Notes: a model not told the origin generated them from the letters alone. A stretch of 8,143 nt of DNA from Bryobacterales bacterium (GCA_903970295.1 CAJCHQ010000175.1:1-8143), one strand, 5' to 3'. Positions 1-5,593 are shown, counted from the first letter of the stretch. Translations and numbers: made by a program.

Positions 1-207
1 GAAAGCGCCGGCTGGCTGGTTCGAAGCAAAACTCACATGACACAGTTCCATAGGTTGCCACACGCGCCAGAGGGCGATCGTGTTTATGCATTCAGTAGTA
101 AGGCGATGGGTGAAGCGGAGGAAGGAAACAGGCAACAAGAGGACGAAGAACAGGCGCCCGTGACTGTAGCCAGTGTAGCCACTTGCGAAAATGATGCTCC
201 GTTCTAG
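1..207 (+). CDS. C-terminal fragment of an unrecognised protein with an acidic, SSB-like tail
   Basis: The first reading frame is open from base 1 to a TAG at 205-207 and encodes the last 68 residues of a protein whose start lies outside the window. I do not recognise the family. The first ~37 residues (GWLVRS... then DRVYAFSSKAMG) look like a folded domain end. They are followed by a highly acidic linker (EAEEGNRQQEDEEQ), a VT-VAS-VAT repeat and the terminal residues ENDAPF. An acidic stretch ending in Pro-Phe resembles the C-terminal tip of single-stranded DNA-binding proteins (DDDIPF in E. coli), which recruits replication and repair partners. That functional reading is inference. A replication protein (primase or helicase end) would suit the accessory context, but no motif proves it. 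The next gene on this strand starts about 110 bp downstream. Confidence 0.6.
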   Translation, partial: ESAGWLVRSKTHMTQFHRLPHAPEGDRVYAFSSKAMGEAEEGNRQQEDEEQAPVTVASVATCENDAPF

Positions 208-300
208 CGGCAACGCTCAAAACGGTTGCTCTGTGTTTGATAGCGGCTTCGCGTAGCCACTGTATCCAGTGTAGCCACTCAAAATGATGCAGTTTTCTGA
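160..300 (+). repeat. Duplicated 3' gene end (two diverged copies) with 9-bp GTAGCCACT-type units
   Basis: Bases 160-207 and 253-300 are two diverged copies of the same coding tail, in the same reading frame, at a 96-bp period (93 bp after a 3-base deletion). Copy 1 reads VT-VAS-VAT-CENDAPF-stop. Copy 2 reads VAT-VSS-VAT-QNDAVF-stop and lies after in-frame stops at 238-243, so it is not translated as part of the upstream gene. Each copy contains 9-bp units of the form GTA-GCC-ACT (variants GTATCCAGT and GTAGCCAGT). The ATGATG at 284-289 that could start the next ORF lies inside copy 2, and copy 1 has the matching ATGATG at 190-195. Confidence 0.7.
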
Positions 301-319
301 AAACTTCGACGATAGAAAC

Positions 320-553
320 ATGACTCAAAAACCAATTCCTCTCACAAGGCAGCAATGCGAGGCGCTAATTCGGAAATACGGCACGGGTACCGATCTCTGG
401 CTGCGCTTCTGGCGTTACATGGGCGAGTTAGGCGACAAAGGCGCGACGATCGAATTCATCGAGGCGAGCTGCGCGCAGTTAGAAAAAGTTTGGCAAGAGA
501 AAATCGACGAGACAACAACCAGGGAAAAACAAAATGACACTGCACGAAAATGA
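320..553 (+). CDS. Small unknown protein, translationally coupled to the retropepsin-like gene
   Basis: This is a 77-residue soluble protein of unrecognised family. It begins MTQKPIPLTRQQCEAL, has an aromatic patch (LWLRFWRYMGELG) near the middle, a helical stretch (ATIEFIEASCAQLEKVWQEK) and a charged, polar end. I chose ATG 320. The frame is also open from ATG 284 (12 more residues), but that start lies inside the duplicated tail copy described at 160-300. Neither start has a clear ribosome binding site. The last 20 bases overlap the start of the next gene, so the two are probably translated as a pair. Function unknown. Confidence 0.5.
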   Translation: MTQKPIPLTRQQCEALIRKYGTGTDLWLRFWRYMGELGDKGATIEFIEASCAQLEKVWQEKIDETTTREKQNDTARK

Positions 554-893
554 CACACAACGAGACTCAATGGGCTACATGATTGAAGCTACGGTCGGAC
601 AGCTGGGAAATCCAAGCAATTCGGCAGCCGGCATAATCATGATCGATACTGCTGCGCCCATCACAAGAATTAGGGCTAGTGTCGCTAAAAGACTTAAGCT
701 GGAAGCAACGTCGGTCAGTCCAATCGCGACATGGGGTGGAGTACACCACAGTAAGTTCTATGTTGTTGCCCTCGCGCTTACGGTCTTGGTAAGCGACGCG
801 CCTGCAATCATCGTCATGAATTTGCCGGTTTGCGACATACCGGACAATGTCGGGGCAACCAATGTGCTGATGAAGATTGGCTTGGATTTCTAG
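534..893 (+). CDS. Retropepsin-like aspartic protease, N-terminal part (gene frameshifted)
   Basis: This encodes 119 residues of a single-domain, retroviral-type (clan AA) aspartic protease. These enzymes work as homodimers, each subunit giving one catalytic Asp. Around residues 33-57 the sequence GIIMIDTAAPITRI...SVAKRLKLEA matches the family pattern hhhDTGAxxxhI...hxxRLGL, with Asp38 as the catalytic residue and DTA in place of the usual DTG. Strands around residues 74-97 (KFYVVALAL, IIVMNLPV) fit the rest of the fold. The frame stops at residue 119 just before the psi-loop, whose conserved motif is found in the -1 frame (see 881-1045). ATG 534 is supported by AGGGA at 521-525, 8 bases upstream. 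An internal ATG at 570 is an alternative start. The start overlaps the preceding gene by 20 bp. Confidence 0.7.
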   Translation: MTLHENDTQRDSMGYMIEATVGQLGNPSNSAAGIIMIDTAAPITRIRASVAKRLKLEATSVSPIATWGGVHHSKFYVVALALTVLVSDAPAIIVMNLPVCDIPDNVGATNVLMKIGLDF

Positions 894-1045
894 GTCGAGA
901 CGTTTTTGGGACAGGCGTTTTGGCAATCGATGGGCGAGCGGAATCGATCGGCTTTCACTTTTTTCCGAACTCGGATTCTGTGCGAATTCCCGATGGCTTG
1001 AGGTCCGATGACGGTAGCGCAATCGCGGGATATTTGATTCGATAA
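881..1045 (+). pseudogene. Retropepsin-like protease, C-terminal part displaced to the -1 frame
   Basis: In the frame one base behind the 534-893 ORF, the sequence reads FLGRDVFGTGVLAIDG...SIGFHF. This is the hydrophobic-hydrophobic-Gly psi-loop and final strands expected at the end of a bacterial retropepsin (family pattern LLGRDVL...L.hDG...F.F). It continues to a TAA at 1043-1045. Joined to the upstream ORF it would make a protein of about 170 residues, a plausible full length. The shift must occur between about 840 and 893, where both frames are open. I see no X-XXY-YYZ slippery heptamer there, so a disabling one-base indel (or an assembly error) is likelier than programmed frameshifting. 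Confidence 0.65.
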
Positions 1046-1235
1046 GAATCTTCGTTCCGTGGCTTCGAAGCTGAAGCTTTCTTGCGCGGAGCATTAGACC
1101 GCAATCCCAGGCCAAGCTCAGCGCAAAGCATCAGGGCGGTGCAGCATCTTCGTGTCGGAATTGGGATTAGAGTAATGGTGGTGCGATAACAAAAGGTCGT
1201 CACGGACATTCTTTGCAAGAGGTCCGGATTTGTTT

Positions 1236-2051
1236 CTAGGAGTGGCGGGTCATAATTCCTCGCCGCTGGCACTCTTGTGTGCACGCTTTAAACTGTTCGC
1301 GCTCTGACTTCGGGGCATAACCGTTTTTGTCGTACATACGTACTCTTTCCGCCAGCTGCTTGTGCGCGGCAAGCAATTCATCATCAGTCAGCTCTACAGG
1401 TCGCCATGCGTTTACGCCATCGACGAACAAGCGGTCATGGAACGGGTACAGGCGCTTGTCGATCAAGTGCTGTCTGTCTGCATCCGGGTAGTTCGTCTTA
1501 TTTGCTTTGAGAAAAATATCTCGAGCAGGCTCAATAACAGGCTTATTGAGGTCAACCCCGCGTTTTTCTGTGACTGGTTGTGATTCCGTCCATGGCGACA
1601 GCCTTTTAAGTTCGCGATCAAATTTTTCTTGGACAAGTTGCTTCAGTCTCTGGCTGCCAGCCTTGTTCTTGTGAACCCGTTGGCGATAATTGATCATGTC
1701 GATCTCAGCTTGTAGTGCTGCGTCGGACAAGTTCATTGATCGACTAATGCTTTGTTTGTTCGCGCTTGCCGTTTGCCTCGGCTTGCACTCGTTCGAGACT
1801 TTCCCCGGCGGTCGTCCCCCTTTATTCTTGATGGACACTGGCTCTACTGTATCCCCACCAACACCGTCAGACTTTCGCGCAAACTTACCATTAACTCGGG
1901 GCTGCTCGCTCTTCTCAACTATCAGACGTTCAAGAATCCAGTTCATGACCATCAAGTCTGGCTGCATGCTCTTGCGCGCCGCCACTTCCGCGATGAGGCT
2001 TTGAACGAGCGCATCAAAATCGTAAGGTACTGGATTGATTGATGTTTCCAT
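1236..2051 (-). CDS. Hypothetical protein with an AT-hook-like motif
   Basis: The 271-residue protein is basic and largely helical, of unrecognised family. Residues ~10-47 look like a helical N-terminal domain (DFDALVQSLIAEV...MNWILERLIV). Residues 75-84 are KNKGGRPPGK, an AT-hook-like element that binds the AT-rich minor groove in other proteins. Residues ~107-150 form a second helical region (NLSDAALQAEIDMINYRQ...), residues 164-217 a more compact stretch, and residues ~220-266 a last helical segment (ELTDDELLAAHKQLAERV...) with two Cys near the end. A DNA-binding or regulatory role is inference from the AT hook and basic charge. The start is well supported by GGAGAG 5 bases upstream. It converges with the broken protease gene across a 190-bp gap and is probably co-transcribed with the ORF ending at 1952. 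Confidence 0.72.
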   Translation of the reverse strand: METSINPVPYDFDALVQSLIAEVAARKSMQPDLMVMNWILERLIVEKSEQPRVNGKFARKSDGVGGDTVEPVSIKNKGGRPPGKVSNECKPRQTASANKQSISRSMNLSDAALQAEIDMINYRQRVHKNKAGSQRLKQLVQEKFDRELKRLSPWTESQPVTEKRGVDLNKPVIEPARDIFLKANKTNYPDADRQHLIDKRLYPFHDRLFVDGVNAWRPVELTDDELLAAHKQLAERVRMYDKNGYAPKSEREQFKACTQECQRRGIMTRHS

Positions 2052-2317
2052 TGTGACTCTCCGATCTGGTTGTGGTGCCCCGATGCTACGTATCGACTGT
2101 TCATGACACCATCACCTTGTGATAATCCACGCAGAGTGCGACCCAGTGCATAAGCGACCTCACACGCCGTCTCTTTCGGCTGTTTGTTGATTGCCGCCAT
2201 TTGCTTGCCTACCGCACCACCAGCGGTATGCGCTGCATGCATTGCGGCAGTCACTGTTTTCATTCCGGCCGTAATATGATCAACTAGTGTGATTTGAACG
2301 GCGACTGAATGCTGCAT
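1952..2317 (-). CDS. Hypothetical small protein overlapping the AT-hook gene
   Basis: This is a 121-residue ORF of unrecognised family. The N-terminal half is Ala/Thr/His-rich and helical (TAGMKTVTAAMHAAHTAGG, then ETACEVAYALGRTLRGLSQG). The last ~34 residues are basic (KASSRKWRRARACSQT) and are read from bases that also encode the start of the AT-hook gene in another frame. That end may be an accident of overlap rather than selected protein. I chose the ATG at 2315-2317 because GGAG lies 5 bases upstream. The frame stays open to a TTG at 2410 (31 more residues), which lacks a binding site. It is the first gene of a probable two-gene minus-strand unit and is divergent from the gene starting at 2461. 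Confidence 0.42.
   Translation of the reverse strand: MQHSVAVQITLVDHITAGMKTVTAAMHAAHTAGGAVGKQMAAINKQPKETACEVAYALGRTLRGLSQGDGVMNSRYVASGHHNQIGESQWKHQSIQYLTILMRSFKASSRKWRRARACSQT
2057..2062 (-). promoter_or_regulatory. Ribosome binding site GGAGAG
   Basis: On the minus strand GGAGAG lies 5 bases before the ATG at 2049-2051. It fixes the start of the AT-hook protein. It lies inside the 3' part of the upstream ORF (1952-2317), as expected for coupled translation. Confidence 0.6.
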
Positions 2318-2460
2318 TATCGCTCCAACTTCAAGACTATGCCTAAGTATAGCCAAAGCATGCGTGGTGTATATTTCGCATTTGTTCACGCCGACAAATG
2401 CATTTTGCAAATCGACTATTTCTAGACGGCCTTACACTAGGTGCGACTTGAGGTGTGTTT

Positions 2461-2958
2461 GTGCTGAGCGTGACATGTAGATGGGATGGCAAAACCGGAC
2501 GCCGTGGATTCATCACGAATCCCGGCACATTCGACAGCCGTCACTTCAACCCCGCATATGGCGAAATCATTGCTAATGCCGACCGGCTTTGCGAGGCTCC
2601 TGCTATCTGGCTTGTCGGCACTAAAATGTGCGGGCTCAGTATCGAGATGTGCGATCAATGCATGCGATTTTCTGCTTTCCGCTGCACAACCAAACGACCG
2701 ATCAACTCAAACAAACTGATTGCCGACAAGATTCAAGCTCTACTGCCATTGTTGAAGACCCATCGCAAATTCATGCGTCGACGGCAGTATCTCACTGAAG
2801 AAGAAGTGAATGCGCTGTGCAGAGTAGAGCGAAACGTTTTTTGCTACCGAGCCGATCTTATCGCCTATGCCGAACATGTTCTCGACCAACAGGAAGAAGC
2901 ATTGAACCAACTTCTAGCCAAGCCTGCATTTGCGGCTGTCTTTCAATCAAGGGAGTAA
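2461..2958 (+). CDS. Cys-rich hypothetical protein
   Basis: This encodes 165 residues of unrecognised family. The middle is rich in Cys: a CEAP segment, then MCGLSIEMCDQCMRF with a CxxC pair, and FRC a few residues later, followed by two more Cys. Several of these could bind a metal or form a zinc knuckle, which is inference. The C-terminal third is helical (LTEEEVNALCRVERN..., AYAEHVLDQQEEALNQLLAK). Third codon positions are strongly C/G-biased in the well-ordered stretch, which supports real coding. I chose the GTG at 2461 because TGAGG lies 7 bases upstream. A second in-frame GTG at 2455 is too close to that site. It stops 9 bp before the terminase-like gene, so the two probably form an operon. 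Confidence 0.6.
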   Translation: MLSVTCRWDGKTGRRGFITNPGTFDSRHFNPAYGEIIANADRLCEAPAIWLVGTKMCGLSIEMCDQCMRFSAFRCTTKRPINSNKLIADKIQALLPLLKTHRKFMRRRQYLTEEEVNALCRVERNVFCYRADLIAYAEHVLDQQEEALNQLLAKPAFAAVFQSRE

Positions 2959-2967
2959 CAATCAATC

Positions 2968-3624
2968 ATGCCGAAGCGGGCGGAACGAGATCGAGACCTA
3001 CTGAAAAAACAGGCGCTTATCGAGTCGATGAGTGCTTCCGGCTGCAGCGATCTGCAAATCTCTACTGCGCTCGAGATTACCGAATCACTCTGGAAGTCCA
3101 AGAAAGACCAGTTTCCCGAACTACGAGAAGCGCACGAAAGGGGGCGTATCACTTACCTTGGCGGTGCTCTTACCAAGGGCGAAAGGTGGGTTCCTGACCT
3201 CGACTTCATCGAGAAACTGGCATCTCAGGGGCTCGTTCAAAAGCAAATCGCAGCTCAGTGTGGAATTTCTGAAGCTGCTTTCAGCGAGCGCAAGAAGGAC
3301 TTTCCTGAAATCGACATCCGCATTCAACGCGGGCGCAGCAAAACCACTATCGAAGTTTACGAGCTATTGATGGAAAGCGCGAAGAAAGGCGCTTTTGTTC
3401 CTCAAGTCTTTCTCGCAAAGACCTTGGGTGAGTGGAACGACGGCAGCAGCAAGATTCAGCACGAAGTCAATGTGCAGGGTGTGGTCCATCACACTTTTGT
3501 CGGCGTCAAACAAATGGATCATCCGGAATTTCAAAAGTACTTAGAAGAGCAGAAAAAAGCAGAGACGTTGAAAATTGAACTGGTAGAACAAACAGCAGAC
3601 GCCGAAGTGATCGCAGAGACCTAA
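2968..3624 (+). CDS. Tandem helix-turn-helix protein resembling phage terminase small subunits
   Basis: The 218-residue protein contains an internal duplication. Residues 18-60 and 81-123 share the pattern IE....G....QI.....I.E......K..FPE......RGR, each half being a helix-turn-helix unit. The second unit continues into VYELLMESAKKGAFVPQVFLAKTLGEWND (residues 130-158). That layout, a recognition helix, 'RGR' and then 'FLAKTLGEWND', is typical of small terminase subunits and related phage HTH proteins. In those, the trailing helices precede a short beta/linker segment, here 163-183. The end is Glu/Lys-rich. Small terminases bind the packaging site and hand phage DNA to the large terminase; a transcriptional regulator is the main alternative. 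A GGGAG at 2951-2955 is 12 bases from the ATG, rather far. No large terminase follows. Confidence 0.65.
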   Translation: MPKRAERDRDLLKKQALIESMSASGCSDLQISTALEITESLWKSKKDQFPELREAHERGRITYLGGALTKGERWVPDLDFIEKLASQGLVQKQIAAQCGISEAAFSERKKDFPEIDIRIQRGRSKTTIEVYELLMESAKKGAFVPQVFLAKTLGEWNDGSSKIQHEVNVQGVVHHTFVGVKQMDHPEFQKYLEEQKKAETLKIELVEQTADAEVIAET

Positions 3625-3701
3625 ACCCAAACCCACTGGCAGACCGAAATTTGGCAAAACTAGGTCGGGTTTGGTTGCGTGATTTATGCTGTGGGTGTAA
3701 A

Positions 3702-3734
3702 GCGAAAATGAAAACCGTTTTCATTTCTATTCGC
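3702..3734. promoter_or_regulatory. Long AT-rich dyad, possible operator or transcript end
   Basis: Bases 3706-3715 (AAATGAAAAC) and 3717-3726 (GTTTTCATTT) are perfect inverted repeats separated by one base. After a short mismatch, GCGAA at 3702-3706 and TTCGC at 3730-3734 add a second pairing layer. No T-run follows on either strand, so a repressor or other DNA-binding site seems likelier than a Rho-independent terminator. It lies about 80 bp downstream of the terminase-like gene. Confidence 0.4.
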
Positions 3735-3850
3735 CAAACATTTGCTTTCGTTCGACGAAACAAAATGCGTTGACTCAATTGAGGACTGCATAAGTCGTGT
3801 TCGCGGACGGATGGCAAAACAATCGTCATCACGGAAGGTCAACTGAAATC

Positions 3851-3884
3851 AAAAAATTGACTCTTGAAAAATCAGGTCAAGAGT
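3851..3884 (-). terminator. Rho-independent terminator downstream of tRNA-Ala(TGC)
   Basis: On the minus strand ACTCTTGA, a 9-base loop and TCAAGAGT form an 8-bp perfect hairpin, followed after CAA by six consecutive T. It lies about 100 bases beyond the tRNA 3' end and in the right orientation to end that transcript. Confidence 0.65.
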
Positions 3885-3982
3885 TGGGTGCGGGTGACTT
3901 ATTGGTGACTCACCGCTTGATATCTGTTTTTGTCCCGAAAACTGAGAGACTGGAAAGTCAATGCTGTTAAGGGTTTTAAGAT

Positions 3983-4055
3983 TGGAGGCTAGCGGATTCG
4001 AACCGCTGACCTTCTCCGTGCAAGGGAGACGCTCTACCAACTGAGCCAAGCCCCC
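3983..4055 (-). tRNA. tRNA-Ala, anticodon TGC
   Basis: The minus strand folds as a complete 73-base tRNA. The acceptor stem is GGGGGCT paired with AGCCTCC and includes the G3:U70 wobble pair that identifies alanine tRNAs. The D-arm reads GCTCAGTTGGTAGAGC, the anticodon arm TCTCC-CTTGCAC-GGAGA, and the T-arm GCGGTTCGAATCCGC; the discriminator base is A. The 3' CCA is not encoded (ATC follows the discriminator). The accessory region begins directly beyond its 3' end, the usual site for integrated elements. It is not next to an rRNA gene in this window. Confidence 0.96.
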
Positions 4056-4069
4056 GTCTTAATCGACGG

Positions 4070-4097
4070 TCCATACTGCAATCATCTCGGTTGTCAG
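4070..4097 (-). promoter_or_regulatory. Possible sigma-70-type promoter of tRNA-Ala(TGC)
   Basis: On the minus strand CTGACA (4092-4097) and TATGGA (4070-4075) are spaced by 16 bases and would start transcription a few bases before the tRNA. The -10 element is a weak match. Confidence 0.3.
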
Positions 4098-4410
4098 CCA
4101 GAGAAGATCAGGCGGCCTTGTTGCCACCCATGCTTATTCTACTGTTGTCCCTCGATATGAGTGAGGGCCGTCGCAAATTCTTAACGTGCATTCTAGGCAA
4201 ATGATTGGTTCAGGGCACTCAGCATCCGCTCACATCGCTGGATGAGAAAGCCTACACAATCGACAGCCGCTCGACCCGCCAGCTTGAAAACATGGGTCGA
4301 ACCCGAAGCTAACGGGATTTCAGGTTTCTTGACTAGAGATTCATTACACTGCTTGCGCGTCCAGATCGATTTACAGGGACGCCGGATTTCCAGGATGGCG
4401 TCGCTATTCA
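4098..4410. other. Intergenic interval with no supported gene
   Basis: These ~310 bases separate the tRNA-Ala promoter from the SGNH-like gene on the other strand. I find no convincing gene, RNA or repeat. A minus-strand frame (4193-4411, 72 codons) starts with TTG, lacks a ribosome binding site and runs up to the ATG of the plus-strand gene. The region should carry the promoter of the SGNH-like gene, but no clear -35/-10 pair stands out. Confidence 0.4.
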
Positions 4411-5547
4411 ATGAGTCGGTGGTCTACTTTCGTCAGCAGTTTGCTCGTCACGGCTTTGTTGGCGGCGTCTTCGACCAGGTGGATGCCCTGGTTTCTCACC
4501 CAAGATGAAAGTTGTCGCCCGTTCGGCAGCAAAATGCCCGAGTGGTTAGCCGGTTACAACTCCCCTGACGTCGTTTTGCTTGGCTCCTCGCTCACCTTGG
4601 TCGCGGCAGCCAGAGCCGATCTGGCTTTATATAAGCGCAGGCAACGCACCGACCCCTGGTGGTACGACGAGATCGTAGCCAATTACACGCACGCTGACTT
4701 TTTGCAAAAGCAGCTGGAAGAAAACACGGGATTGCCCCTCACCGTCGCCAATCTATCTGTTAGCGGGGCGATGGTTTCTGATGATCTCTATGTCTTACAT
4801 TTGATTAAACGCAAAGATTGGAAGCCCAAATACGTAATCTGCTGTGTCGCCCCTCGCGATTTCATTTCCAACGATGGTTATGCCGGTCCCGATACCACGC
4901 TCTTCAACGCGCTCAGAATCATGCGCCATCAGTATCCGGAACTGGCGCTGATCAAAACAAAAGAGCTGGCCAAGCCCGCTCTAGCTGTGGCTAGTTTCCG
5001 CCAGTATTGGAGTGTGCGCCAACGTAATGCCCGAGCAGCCTGGGATCACCTGGTGCAGATTGTCAGCGAACATAAAAAGTGGGAGCCACTGATCGCAGTC
5101 GTGGACGGCTTTTTCTTTCCATTCTATGAGCCTCACCCCAATCAGTTGGCTGGCATCGAACAATACCGGACGCGCTACAACCCGCCCAATTACAAGCTCT
5201 TCGAGCAGCAGTCCAAGTATTTCGAGGCATTGCTTGCTTATTGTGCCAAGGAAAAGATCTCGATTGGTATCGTCGACATGCCCTTGCCGCAAGAAAATCT
5301 GAAGATGATCGATCCGACTTTGCTGTCTCTATACAAGGAAGGGCTGAAGCAGAGTTGCCGAAAGTTCGCAGTCCCGCTCGTGGATTTACAGGCTAGGGAC
5401 CATTATTCACTCGATCGATTCGAGGACGTTTGCCATTTAAATGAGCAAGGCGGCATGTGCGCTTTCTCTAGAATGGCTCGGGAGCTGGCTCCTCAAGTGA
5501 GGCGGCAGAGTGAACTGTGCCAGCTGACCGAAAAGAACGGTCTTTAA
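4411..5547 (+). CDS. Membrane-anchored SGNH/GDSL-hydrolase-like protein
   Basis: The 378-residue protein has an N-terminal hydrophobic segment (residues ~5-21, FVSSLLVTALLAA) that acts as a signal anchor or signal peptide, then a large exported domain. SGNH hallmarks appear in order: VVLLGSSLTL (block I; nucleophile Ser60 in G58-S-S-L), NLSVSGAM (block II, Gly119), VAPRDFISND (block III region, Asn154) and EDVCHLNEQGG near the end (block V, D339-x-x-H342). Such proteins are esterases or acyltransferases acting on polysaccharides, lipids or envelope polymers. The layout recalls DltD/AlgJ-like and DUF1574-type proteins, but the substrate cannot be told here. ATG 4411 is the only standard start after the in-frame stop at 4330-4332; its binding site is poor (AGGA about 15 bases upstream). 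It is monocistronic, lying between oppositely oriented tRNA genes. Confidence 0.75.
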   Translation: MSRWSTFVSSLLVTALLAASSTRWMPWFLTQDESCRPFGSKMPEWLAGYNSPDVVLLGSSLTLVAAARADLALYKRRQRTDPWWYDEIVANYTHADFLQKQLEENTGLPLTVANLSVSGAMVSDDLYVLHLIKRKDWKPKYVICCVAPRDFISNDGYAGPDTTLFNALRIMRHQYPELALIKTKELAKPALAVASFRQYWSVRQRNARAAWDHLVQIVSEHKKWEPLIAVVDGFFFPFYEPHPNQLAGIEQYRTRYNPPNYKLFEQQSKYFEALLAYCAKEKISIGIVDMPLPQENLKMIDPTLLSLYKEGLKQSCRKFAVPLVDLQARDHYSLDRFEDVCHLNEQGGMCAFSRMARELAPQVRRQSELCQLTEKNGL

Positions 5548-5593
5548 TGACTGCTGTCACCTGACACGCTCTGCTTGAGGATTTATTGAAATC

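Larger units (their letters stand above)
3625..3982. other. Gene-free interval rich in inverted repeats, between accessory genes and tRNA-Ala
   Basis: I see no credible coding frame in these 358 bases. They contain several dyads: CCAAACCC at 3627-3634 with its complement GGGTTTGG at 3667-3674; the large dyad at 3702-3734; TTTCGT-TCG-ACGAAA at 3746-3760; the palindrome CTCAATTGAG at 3774-3783; the tRNA terminator at 3851-3884; and the palindrome GGTGACTCACC at 3904-3914. GGTGACT also occurs at 3894-3900, giving a short direct repeat. I find no second copy of the tRNA 3' end here. Confidence 0.5.

Noticed and set aside
10..32. GGTTCGA near the left edge as a possible tRNA T-arm or attachment site
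   Set aside because: Flanking bases do not form a T-stem, there is no acceptor end, and the reading frame there is coding.
208..240. GCAAC...GTTGC hairpin after the first stop codon as a terminator
   Set aside because: The stem is only about 5 bp with a bulge and there is no proper T-run.
92..355. Minus-strand ORF with a repeated HHF.WLHW.Q peptide
   Set aside because: The peptide repeat is the antisense reading of the duplicated plus-strand gene tail; the plus-strand frame explains it better.
567..1284. Minus-strand ORFs opposite the protease gene (182 and 109 codons)
   Set aside because: They mirror the plus-strand retropepsin frames, lack ribosome binding sites and have compositions typical of antisense shadows.
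2437..2658. Minus-strand 73-codon ORF inside the Cys-rich gene
   Set aside because: The plus-strand frame has the better third-position bias and a usable start; this is its shadow.
4193..4411. Minus-strand 72-codon ORF between tRNA-Ala and the SGNH-like gene
   Set aside because: It starts with TTG, has no ribosome binding site and abuts the ATG of the opposite gene. Codon use is not absurd, so it cannot be fully excluded.
5526..5546. GACCG-loop-CGGTC-TTT at the end of the SGNH-like gene as a terminator
   Set aside because: A 5-bp stem and three T overlapping the stop codon are too weak to call.
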